Source: Monarcha castaneiventris obscurior (taxonomy: Eukaryota; Chordata; Aves; Passeriformes; Monarchidae). Taken from it: a DNA stretch of 64,000 nucleotides. The stretch's first letter is position 1. Every line of letters begins with the position of its first letter. The notes below the pieces were generated by a model. The model did not search any database. It was not told where the DNA came from and saw only the letters and a list, made by a program, of their open reading frames with translations. A program made the position numbers and the translations under genes. Shown in pieces: positions 14,219 to 25,760 of this stretch. The stretch is taken from the NCBI GenBank assembly GCA_026261815.1, contig JAMPIT010000379.1:10180001-10244000 (forward strand), written 5' to 3'.

Positions 14219-14340
14219 AACACCACCCACCAGGTCAGGTTACTCTGGGCCCTATTCAACCTGGCCTTGAATACTTGCAAGGTTTGGGCATTCAAAACTT
14301 CTCTGGGACACCTGTTCCACTGTCTCACTGCCCTCATGGT
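14219..14340 (-). mobile_element. Second, short CR1 fragment abutting the first
   Basis: Directly beyond the 5' break of the preceding CR1, about 120 bases match the CR1 block that encodes the last residues of ORF2 and the start of the 3' UTR. Key words on the plus strand are CTGGCCTTGAATACTTGC, GGGACACCTGTTCCA and CTCACTGCCCTCATGGT. On the minus strand this reads VRQWNRCPREVL and LQVFKARL, equivalent to the WNRLPREVV and SLTEFKKHL residues of the neighbouring copy. The same part of CR1 therefore appears twice in tandem orientation, so these are two insertions or one rearranged one. The terminal octamer repeats are missing from this piece. Confidence 0.8.
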
Positions 14341-17300
14341 AATGCTGTGAGATGTTCATGTGTTTGCCAAGGAAACTTTGGCTGAGATTACTCTCACTTC
14401 ACTATCGGTCATTCTGAAGATGAGGCAACTTGACATTGGTTAGAAAGAACTTGATGTTGATGCTTGAACCACAATTAATGGGATTTATTTTAACAAGGAT
14501 TTATTTTAAGGATAAATAATCAAGAGCATACCATTTCAGCTCATTTGTGCCAGGTACTGCATGGATCTCCTGCATTGCAAAATAATAAATTTTAATTCTA
14601 TCATTATATACTGCCCACTCACAATTAAAAGAACTGTTCATTTGTGATGCTCACAGCAAGCTGTGAAGCTAGGATAGAAAGTGAAAAGGAAAGTCTTTTC
14701 TAAAGCTGTGGTGCGGAACATGAAAGGCTGCTAAAAATTAACCTTGAAATCTCCATGTGATGCTACTAAAATCAATTCTGATATATGGAGGAAAGATACA
14801 TCAACACAAGGCCTCTCGTTTTCCACCAAGAAATCTTTCATACATACATGGGAAAAGCTAGGCATATCAGAACAGTGCCAAAATCTTGTTCTGCCTTAAA
14901 ACGTTCCTTGCTGATATTTTTTCTAAAATAATACTAAAACATCTGAGCATTGACAATTTCCCAGGCATCAATCTATAAAGAGCAATATGAAAAGGTGACT
15001 AGAGCAACTGACGCTAGAGGACAAAAGAGGTAAAGTCTTTGACTTGAATAAGAAAGAAACACTTTAGTTCTTTTGAAGCACTCTGTCTCATCCATCATGT
15101 GTCAAACTTTCTCCTTGGACAACGGAAAAATCAGGGAAGCAATTGTGGAATTGCTAACAAGTATGAGGAATAGTGAGATTCCTCTTTTTTAGAGGAGTTC
15201 TTCCTAGTTCCCTTGAGGCAATTCCCAGGTGTTTCCCTGTGGCTTGCTCATGCCTCAGCAGCCCCTGGTTTCTCTAGGGTGCTTAGAATTCCAGTCCCTT
15301 TCCCTGCTAAATCTAGCTTTAATCTCTGTTTATGAGTTGAGCCCTCTTATTGCCCCCAACCACTCATAGGAAAATATATCACTGACAAAAGTCATTCTCA
15401 CATCCAGATCTCCCAGTTATACCAGGGATCCCTGGCTTTGCTTGACCCTTCTAACATAGCATCACTTGTGGATCGGATACAGGATTCTGGAGAGAAAAAA
15501 TATGTAGAAAAAACTTGTGAACAATTATGAAACGATTTGCCCAAAAGGAAACTTTCTTCCCTGCTCCCAACCTTCAAGTTGCATTTGGCAGGAGTTAGTT
15601 CAGGCTGCATGACCCAACCTTTTCCAGAGTGACTCAGCATTTCATTGCCTGCAGTTCTTTGTAAAGCAGCCATAAGGTGAAGTCTGTTTTCCTTTCTGTA
15701 GAAATAGGGACAGCAGATGGCTTGTGGAAGAAACTAAACTACATTTCAGGTCCTCCTGGGGCTTATTTAACTCAACCTTCCACATAAATAGTCAGATTGT
15801 GCTTACTCGCTGATGAAGAAAAGTCTATTTTCAAGTTCTTTTATTTTCAGAAGACATAAATGTCAGCAGAGGTTGAGATAATGTTCAAGCAGTTTCAGTA
15901 AATGAGTAAAAATGAAATTTAAATTGCAGAGGGAGGATAATAACATCACTTCTATTGTGAAAGCCTAAAATAAAGGCAGAAAACCTATTTCACAAACTTT
16001 CTGAGATTTTACAATAACAATTCTTAGTCTGCCATATGCAGATCTGAGCTGGTAATGAGCATTCAGACCTTTAGTTTCAGGCTCTCTGATCAACTTTTTT
16101 CATCTTTGTGTGACTGACACTTTTAAAATTAATTTACTTTGACATTTATAAGATTTATTTCCAAAAAAGTCTTCTATACAGATTTTGTATATCTTCCTAA
16201 TGGTAAACTGAGCTTGTTAAAGTATCACTAAATTTGTCATTTCAGTGTCTATTTGTAGTCTACAATTAAGGCACAAGAAACAACCCATCATTTGCAATGC
16301 AAGCTGATACGAATTATGTATTTTCTCAATCAATAAACCAGGTTTATACATACTTTCATCTAATGCTCATGCTACAAATTAATCTGGGCTGTCAGGGCTG
16401 TCAGGTTAAATTATCTTCCAAAAGTTCATTCAAAGAAATGTATAAACAAACACCCCAAAGGAGATGAGGATTTCTGAAAAAGTTCTACCGCCTATCATTT
16501 AAGGACTGTGCACATCTTGTCATTGAAACATTGAAATTTAACTAAAAAATCTCGTAAGTTGGGATTCAAGAAGGTCTTCTTGTTTCTTATTTCTAGTACA
16601 CCTTTTCATTTTTTAATGAGCTTTTAAAAATGTTTCGTAACAGATACAGAGATATACAGTCCGTAACATGGAATGACAGCCTAATGAAATAACATGTAAT
16701 GACATAATTGAAAAAGAAAATAAAAATAAGGAGTTCTGTGAATGATGGAGCCTGCTGCCCTTTAGGAAAAAACCCCAAACCCCCCATGTTATATAATCTG
16801 AGTTAAATGTTTCTCCAGTCTGTCCTATAGTCCTGAGAGCATCCAGAGCTGCTCTCCTCCCTGCTGGTTGGATGCGTGTGGGGTTTATGGCCATGTTCTG
16901 GGGAGCACTTACTGACTTCCTCAATAGCAATCTCAAGAGCACAGTGTAACCTCTGTCTGTACTGGAACAGCCTCCACACACCAAGTAACTCTCATCTTTG
17001 CTAGCAAATAAGACCACTGGCATCATCCCCCTGCCCTGGGTTCCTGGGTCTTGAGTGAAAAACTGACAAGATATCACTTGGTGCCAGATTTTAGTTCATA
17101 ATTCAACCCTGCTACAGCAGTGCCGTTAATCAGGACACAAGCTTTGAGAAATGCTTTATTAGGTTATTAGTTCACTGTTAATTCTATTTACATGGCACTT
17201 CTTTCTATTGCTAAATTAAATATACGCTTAATGGATGGGATGACATCCCAGAAAGAAAATGTTTCTTATAGTTGTTGGGAGAGACTTCAGACTTCATTTT

Positions 17301-20300
17301 GTTGCTGGGGAAAAAAATGCTAGATAAATTGGCGCTGCTCTGTTTGGCCTCTGGGTATATAACGTCCTCCAATAAGTAATATGGGACCTAGATAAGAGCA
17401 AACACCTTTTCTGAAGAGAAAATACAGAAATATTATGTTATAAATCAAATACAAGAGTGTGAAAGAGAAAGGTGCTTTCAGTTTGAGAAAATTGAAAGGA
17501 GGGCAAGATACCAATGAAAACACTATCCAGGAATGGATAGTAGAGCTTAATGAAAAAATACTGCGTTCAAACAGTCCTGTCTGGAAACCAAAGAGAAGTG
17601 TAAATACAAAGAAGGAGAAGAAGCCTTTAAAGTGATCATTGGAGACCATATCTGAGAAAAGCTTTCAAAGCTGAAAAAGAAATATTTTAGAAAGTGAATT
17701 TATCAGAGTGCATGGTAACCTATAGAACTCTGTGATGCTTTTATCTTGAGATTTCTGCTTTAATTATTTCCCAGATAAATCTCACCTTTCACAAGAAGTC
17801 ATGGCAAGAAAATACTTCTACAGAGGAAGTGAGAGGAGCATGGCACGGTGGCACTGGGGTGCAAGCCATGGAGACTTTTCTAGGGAGACTGCCTGGAACT
17901 GAGAAACACAGGCTTTTTAGAGCATCCAGACTCCTGTTTCTACCTCCAGTGGTTATCTCTAGGTCAATCCCCAACATATTTCAACCCTCATCAGAATTCC
18001 CATCCTGGAGCTCTTGGATGTTTTCAAATGTGCTCTTTTGCCCTCTCTTTTAATGTCTAAAGGGAGTTTCAGTATAACATTTGTAAATTGTTGGTGCAAC
18101 AGTCAGGTCTTTGGCTTTTGGGAGCAGGCGGTTTCTTCAGAGCTGTCAGCAAGCTTTTAGGAGCTTTTCCACACCTGTTATTTATAATTTCTGAAGCCAC
18201 ATGTATCTCATCCCCTGACGTGAAGCTGTATACACTTATGTTTTAAGTTATGTTTAAAAATTAATATGCAACTTTGTACTTATAGGAACCTTGACCTTGG
18301 AACTTTTCTTGCCTCTGTGTGTTTTCCTTACGTAGGTATGATTGCCTCTTTTCAGGAAAAATCATCCCAGTTACCTGAGGGATATTTCCCATGTGCCAGA
18401 TTTATAAAAGAAAGAAATTTAAAGAACATCTTATTTCAAGTGGGAAACAGTGAGTCACGGTGGTGACAAAGAGAAATATGATTCATGTCACATTTTCAGG
18501 TATTTCAGTTCCTCAGATATCATGGATAATGATTCACTGGTTTTTTTACAGATTTCCAGGTGCCTCTAATGTTTTGTTCTAACAGCTGCTTTGTGATGGC
18601 TGACAGCTTTAGGAGTCTTACTCTAGAAGCTAGAGAAGCCTTAAAAGCATGCACTGAAGAACTTTACAGAAAGTACAGGCCCCTTGCCTTTGCAAGCAAC
18701 CCATGACGTCTCAAACAAAATTACTGACATTTTGCCTTAGACGTCTGAAGTGTGCCTTGCAGTTTGGACCAGAAAGCAAAGTGATTTGAGGAACAGAGGG
18801 AAAAACACTGACTGGGAGATGGAAAATGAACACAGAAGCTCTCTGTGCATTAGGAAGGGCTATCATCCTAGCTTTTATAAGCAGGGCAAACTTTTGGTGG
18901 ATATGGGTACTATTTACTTTTCTGTTGCCTCATGAGAATTATTTCAAACTGCTCACTGATGTTTTAGGAGGCAGGAGGGGTCTCCACAGCACCTGGTTTT
19001 CCGTTCTCATTTCCTCTTTGCTTCAGGCTTTTTATGGAATGATCCTTTTGCCCTATAAACTTGTGGTGAATCTAAATATAAAATGAACCAGGCAGAATGC
19101 AATATTCAGCCCCCCTTGACTACTCACTGCCGAGAACTTCCCTCTGTGCTCTGGAGATTTAATAGCAGAGCTATTGCTCTTGTAAGTGCTACAACAATAG
19201 GAGTCATGGCAATAGCAATCTCATTGCTAACTTCATTTTTGTGACTCTGTGGATGAACCCCTTGCAGCATTCACTGTTCCAATAATAATGAGGCTATTCC
19301 TTCAGAATATACAGAATATATTTTATGAAACATTTCCCTTTCTTTTTCAACCTTGTGTGGAATTGTGCTCTCATTCACAATGTTTAGCAATTCATAAGTC
19401 TAGCATCTGTGTAAAATTATGTTTTCATATATTTAAATCAAAATTTTATCTTCTACTGACATTGTCTTCTAATGCCTATTCCTGTGGACTCTTTTAGTAC
19501 AGATGATCAATTTCCCTGCCACCTTCCCAACCCTGAATTTCAGAATTTCAGTAGGCATTGTGGCTGTGGTTAAGATGCTCAACTTGGAAAGGGCCCCTTT
19601 TCTGTATGCAGCAGTCCTACCTCCTTGCTTTCCAGCAATGTGCCTTCTGACTCCCTTTTCTGTTTTCACATAGTGCATTTACTCCCATTCACATTTGGCT
19701 TTGCTTTAATCTTTATTCCTCTGACATTTTCAGCCTCTTTTGCAAGGTTTTCCTGTCTACCCACCCTGGTCTCTTACCACACATAAATGTAAGACCCTAC
19801 AGTCTGGAGGGGCTGATTCCTGCTGCTTTTCACTGCAGAAGCATTTGCACGGCAACACATTGCAGTGCAGGAGAGTGTGTAACCACATTCTTTTACAGCC
19901 TTGTCCCACACCTTGGTTTTCTCCAAGGACAGGAAGCAATCTGAAGAGTTGTTCGAGGACTGCACTTCTGCAGTTCTAAGGAATGGCTTCCTCAAGAGCT
20001 GGGTGAGGGGTGGGATGCCACCCATGGGTTGTGTGTGGATGGAGCCTACTCACTGCCAGAGGGGTGCTCCTGCCAGTTCCTTGTTAAAGCTCTTTCAGTA
20101 CCTAACGAGCAGATATAAACAGAGGGGTTTAGAAAGTGAGATGATTTGCTGAATTCAAAGGATTTCCAACAAGCAGTAGTGTAAGCCCTAGTTATTCCTA
20201 AATCAGCTAGACTGATCACCTGCATCACATACCACATACTGCTCTACTGGGTCCAATGGCTTTGTTTTTTGATAGCACATCTTCAAAGCAAATTGTGCTG

Positions 20301-23300
20301 TTTTGATTTAAGGATGAGGAGAGTTTAGGAGATGATGGATTTTCTAAGCGGTTTACTTCAGGAAATAATCTTTTGGAGTGTTACTTTGTTTAGTACTTTA
20401 TTTCCTATTAGAATTTATCTGATTAAATTTCTAAGATTTTCTTACACCTTTCTCACTAAATAAAAGGCTATGTACTCCTCTCCATTTTCTACTTGTGAAG
20501 GCATTATACTTTGTAATCAAATCACTCCTCAATCTTCCCTTTTAATAAGTTAACCAGATTTAAGCATTAAGCTTTTAACAGCAAGATGTTTTCTCCAGAA
20601 AATAGAGTAAGTACTGTGGTTATCATCGGAGCTCCCTTGGGGCTTCTAAACCCCACTATAAATGCAGCCACCAAAACTGCATGCTGTATTTCAGTATTAG
20701 CCTCACCTATGTTTCACACAGGGATAAAATTACTTTTACTTCATGGATTACGGGGTACAAACAGTCCTTTTTCACTAATACAGAAGCATTAATTAGGTTG
20801 TTTCTCCCGCTGTGAATTTTAATTCCTTACAGAGCCTCTGCTTTCCAGGGTACAGTACTGTGTTCTGCTGGTATATCCCATTTAATAACAGAGCTTTTGT
20901 TGTGTAGCTTCCCTGTCTGCATTATTGTTTACCAGTTTCTCAAGGCTCCTAAACTTTAGCAGAAGCACTTTTTCTCCTTACTTTGTAATTTCAATTCTTG
21001 AACATCATGGGAGAGCAATGGGGCCCGACACAAATCCTTCATGAAAGGTTTCCTGGACTGATGACATTAATAACATGATTTCTTTTTCATATACTACTGA
21101 GAAGTGCTTATTGCTCTGGTTTCTATCTTACAGAACGTTCCACTGGTTTTGTTATTGAACCATAAGTGATCTGTGAATGCTCAATGTCCCATAGTCCCCA
21201 TACTACTAAAAACTCTGAGGGAAACAAGGATGTGTTGAAGGCTCTACAAAACACTGTTCTGCCTATCTACCCTCTCTGTCTTTCCTAAAAAAGTTACATT
21301 TGACTTTTATTTCAAGCATGGAGTTTTTCCCAAGGTTTTAATACTGCAGCTTGACAGCGTGGGTTTTTTCCCGAGAAGGTAAATTTTCTGCTAATCCTAC
21401 ACATTTCATATCTCCATATCCCTGCAAGCCACTGTGCACTCAATTAGATGGGTGGGTTTTTTACTTCTCCTGAGTAAAATGACCCCTTGTTCCAACAGGA
21501 CAAGTCACACCTCTGCTAGTTACAACTTGTCTTTTATCTTCCCTTGCCCATGAGCTGAGAAGCAGCAGAGAGGCAGCCTCCACCTGGTCTTTCTTCCAAA
21601 GCCTGTTACACCCCACAAAGTCCCTTGTGACTTTGGTACAGACAATGACGTGTGCCTGTGTTCCCATCCATTTCAGGTTATTGTGCCAGGGTCAATTCAC
21701 CATCCTGCAGCAACCAAGGCCCTTGTCTGCATTGTATTCATGAGTAGATGCTGATGATTTTTATTATGTCAAAATGTCTGGAAGGATCATTAGTGGTGGC
21801 TTGTTGAATGCTGAGAAGTCTTCTATAATTTTTATATGTTTTAATAAAAAACAAGATCAGCACAAAGCATAGCACAAACCATAACACAGAGAGACCTGTG
21901 TATAATTGAAATGAGTCTTAGAGGGAAAGCACCAGACATCTGTGTCTAGTTGGTGCTTTAAATTCCACATAAAACACATACTCTGTAAACTGTGCCTTAG
22001 TATGATGCTATTAAATCTACATTTATTTATCATGCACAGCCTTCTCCCAAACAATTAATTTCCTTTTGTTGATAAAAAGTTTTGAAGAATCTTGAAATAG
22101 TTGATATCTAAAACAAGATGGGAAACCTGGTGCCAACTGTTTTTATGTTTCCAAAGGGCAAATGTGTCCCAAATCATTCTTGCTTAATATTTAGCATAGA
22201 TTACATTTAAGGAAGAGGAGTACAAAAGAACTATGAATTATTCTGTCTTTAAGGGCAAGATGTTTGCATTTTATTCTCGTAACTAAGAGGACTACTTCTT
22301 AAAGGAACACAGTTTCTGCTTCCATTTTTCTGCAGGACAGTAATATCTGGAATGTTAATATAATTTTATAATTTTTATGGTTTTTGGTTTTTCTAGTATA
22401 TACAAGAACATATGCCCTCACTTAGGTACCTCAAGAATTTAATATGTTTACATGGAAATTAATGTATTATGCCTTGATGAGGCATGATATGCAAATTCCC
22501 CCTTTTTGTTAATTGACAAAATAATTTCAGCTATCTTACATCACTGGAAGGCCTTAAAATAGGTTCTTTCTTACCAAAATCAGAAGTAATTTTGCTATTC
22601 ATTTCAACTGGGCTGCAACATGTGCTGGTCTTCAACCAAGTGGTTGCACTTTTCCTTGCACACAAAGAATATTTATGAAAACAAAATAATTTCTTATAGA
22701 GAAAAAGATTCTCCTATCTCTTCAATCAAATCCAGGCTAATATTTTCTTTAGTTCATCGTAGGTGGATTTGTTTGGGCATCTCTTCATTATAAACTGCTT
22801 TCTTGAGATGTCAAAATAAATGAATTCATGAAATTATTTAAGCTCTAGAAACTTCATTATGTGTGGAAAAAATGTGCTGTAAATTGACCTTTTTTAAGAA
22901 CACTTGCTGTCTCAGAAAATCTCCTTGTATAAATATTTAAACGGAGAACATACTTTATTACTACCTTTTGACATGAGCTGCCAGGTGGTGGATCTATTTA
23001 TACTTTAGTTTGCTTTAATTTCATTTTTTTTATTCGCTTGTTGATTAAATTTCATATGAAAAATTCAAGAAAGTGCAGACAATAATAGTAAATATCAATT
23101 ATGTAACCTCTCAGATGAGCCTGTTCAAGAGAATTGCTCAGAACCCATCTATTTTCTCCATGCCAAACAGTAATTTCTTTTAAATATTATGCTACACATG
23201 AATAAATTACATTAGTTCTCTATCAGAGCTGTAACTTCAAAGACAAAACCAAAGAGATTATGTGAGAAAATGGACTGGCAGTTCTAGATCAATTGTGGAA

Positions 23301-24159
23301 GGAATAAATGGAAATATATTTTACATCATAAATGCATCTGCTACTGAAGTTCAACAACAAAACACCAAACTCATATAAATTAGATCTCTGAATTTTAATT
23401 CAGTTCTGACTCTGAAATACTGTCCTGTCAACAGCATTAATATTCAAGGAGTGTTGAACAGTATTTTCCTGCATAATTTCAGAACAAAGATTCAAAAAAC
23501 TACCAAGACCATCAGACTAAAACAGAAAATCCAAAATGAGCTTGTCAAGGGCTGTTCTTGGGAGGGGAATATGCAGCAATTCAGGCCTATGCAGCCTTTA
23601 AAATGAAATGAAGAGAATAAAGTTTGAAAATACTGCAAACAATTCAAAATACAGTGTCATACACAGAAGATATCCATACAACTCAGCCATCCTGGTTTCC
23701 AGGCATTCTCCTCATTGTCTTTAAGCTTTTGGTAAGAATGAAGCAGAATGACATTAATGAGAATCAACCTTAACACAATTATTTCCTTTTCCAAACACAG
23801 TAGAGTGTTTTTTAAAACACTGTGTGCTGAGCACAGGCTGTATGCATAAACTAATACGTATAGGATATAAAAGGATGCCTAAGCTCTTGATGAATGGAAA
23901 AATAAGCAGAAAAGGCAAGTGCAGCAGTTTGGATCTGAACTGATTTGTTGTTCAGAGTCTGTCCCATCTCTCTCTCTCGACAGGAGTCACACCCTCAGCA
24001 CAGAGGTTTCTGTTTCTATTTCACACTGTCAGCAGCCCCTGACTGTCTACTGCTTTATTCCCAAAGTACAAGTTGTCAAAGGTACAAGCCCAAACTCAAT
24101 ACTTTAGGCAGGTTTTATTTATCCCTTAACTTCTGGTAAAGTATCAAACCACTAAGAAT
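14341..24159. other. Unique AT-rich non-coding sequence
   Basis: Nearly 10 kb without a recognisable transposon or gene. Open frames are short and unconvincing. The longest, about 154 codons on the minus strand at 16613-17077, has a cysteine and glycine patch but no family signature and no coding-like flanks. The 22.4-23.2 kb part is especially AT-rich and contains an exact octamer ATGCAAAT (22489-22496), a binding word for POU-domain factors, next to a GCCTTGATGAGGC inverted repeat (22471-22483). Isolated octamers occur by chance in AT-rich DNA, so no regulatory call is made here. Confidence 0.55.
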
Positions 24160-24360
24160 CTTTTCATACGGAAGGACCGCCCTGGTGGATTGTTGTGATT
24201 ATCTCAGATGGTTAAAAGGCTGGAGAGACACTGACAACTCTCCATATAAGTCTTAATGGCATGATAAAAAGCGGCATCCAGGAAGATGAGTAGGATGAAA
24301 ATGTCAATAATTTTGTTGTGAGTCCAAATTGAAATGAAAATCTTCTTTTTGTTTAATTGT
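24160..24360. promoter_or_regulatory. Candidate conserved non-coding element (low confidence)
   Basis: A compact block keeps CpGs (CATACGGAAGGACCGCC, AAAGCGGCATCC) in an otherwise CpG-poor stretch. It contains words such as GATTATCTCAGATGG, a GATA-type site (TTATCT) next to a CAGATG E-box, within about 15 bases. No repeat family or protein frame explains it. The texture resembles deeply conserved enhancers, but this is an inference from composition and motif content only. Confidence 0.25.
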
Positions 24361-25519
24361 GCTTTTTGTTTAAATAGCTGTTTAAACTACTTTCTTGCAA
24401 GCCTTAATCTAAAGTTCACAGAGTCAAAAGTGGACCAGTTTAAGATTACTTCCTAAATTACTTTCCTGAAGGCAAATTCATCCTTATTATACATATCACT
24501 GCTAGTTTAAGTGGATTTTTTTTAAGAGTAAGACAAGGAGGAGTTTCATACTCTTTCAGTGCCTGGAAAAAATAAAATGGACCTCACTGTATGGCAGTCA
24601 TATGTAATTTCTTTCTCAGGTATGAATATTAGTTCATTTATAAACAGTACTTCTTAGAATTATTGTGTTCTTTAAATATTTGTGATCCTTGAAATATATA
24701 TAAATGACATTACTTTTATACAGTTTGTCAACATCAAAAAATCTACAGCTTTCACAATTGGTTCTAGTACCTCATTTTTCACATGTTAATAGATAATATA
24801 TTTGCAAATTTCTGGACTGAATTACACTACTAGGTCTAGTGGGCCAGGAAACACAATTATTGTTCATAGAATTCATATTATGAGAGTAATGCGAAATCAT
24901 TCTCCAGATCAGTTCTTTTCTTTAAATATCTTCAACTCATCCTTGAAATTGAGGGTTTTTTTGCTGAAAAGGGAATTTTAGCCAAATGTGAGCTTGAGAT
25001 ATTTCTGTCTTTTCTCCTTTGAGTGTTTTGTGTTGTTAAATAGAATGTATTTTAGCTTTTACAAGCAATGCTTCTCTTTTTGTTGCCTTTGTTTGAAAGC
25101 TGGCATGATGAGGAGCTTCCTGTATTCTAAGAATACAGCATGTGTCCAAGGCTGAAATATGATCACATCCAGCCCAGGCTTTTCATATGTTTTTGTAAAA
25201 GTTTTTTCTTGATCATTACTCTGCTATTTTGTCAGTGACTATTTGCACTTAAATTTTTTTAAGCTGTATGGGGAATTTATCTCATCCTGTTCTCTCTACA
25301 TTTCTCTTCTAAATATTTATATTAAAAATGAGCTTAATAAACAGAATTGCTTCCTGATTGCTACGATATTTTAACTTTTTAATAACTTTTCATCTTTTCT
25401 TTCTTCCTGCTGAGCTGAAGCACAGAAAGGTGATGGTAGGATTTTCAAGCTGCACTGCAATTGTTGCAGGACTTAGCAGGTTTTTGAGACTGTCCTCTAC
25501 AAGAAGAAAAAAAAAAAGC
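24361..25519. other. Unique AT-rich non-coding sequence
   Basis: The sequence is AT-rich with many short T and A runs. I see no gene, transposon or tandem repeat. It separates two candidate conserved blocks and may belong to the same landscape, but nothing in it is specific enough to annotate. Confidence 0.5.
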
Positions 25520-25760
25520 CATTGATAAATTGTGCTCTTGTCATTTGACTAGCCATTATCATTATGAATAAATTCCTCCTTTGAAAAAATAATTTGATAA
25601 TCTATCAAAGAACTGGATGTGAAAATTGCTCTTCAGCAAGTTGACAGATAGGTTGATGCTGCTAATTGACCTGTGCTGTAGGTAGCCCTGTAGTTTCTTA
25701 ATGAAGCTGCTAATTGTCCATGAGATATTTGGGCTTAAAAACCAGGCAGTATTTTAGAAA
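25520..25760. promoter_or_regulatory. Candidate enhancer-like element with repeated homeobox 11-mer
   Basis: Within 240 bases the sequence carries two TCF/LEF-type words (CTTTGAA at 25579-25585 and ATCAAAG at 25604-25610), a TALE-homeobox word TGACAG (25642-25647), and the 11-mer GCTGCTAATTG twice (25658-25668 and 25706-25716), 48 bases apart in the same orientation. TAATTG is a core homeodomain site. There is no transposon or coding signature. Motif clustering plus an exact repeat of a long homeobox-containing word is the reason for the call. Functional status is inferred, and the individual motifs are short enough to occur by chance in AT-rich DNA. Confidence 0.35.

Noticed and set aside
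16613..17077. 154-codon minus-strand open frame as a gene
   Set aside because: No family signature, no supporting splice or promoter context, and composition at its end follows AT-rich local DNA.
22489..22496. Octamer ATGCAAAT as a regulatory site
   Set aside because: It is a single exact match in very AT-rich DNA, without CpG retention or other clustered motifs. The chance expectation is too high.
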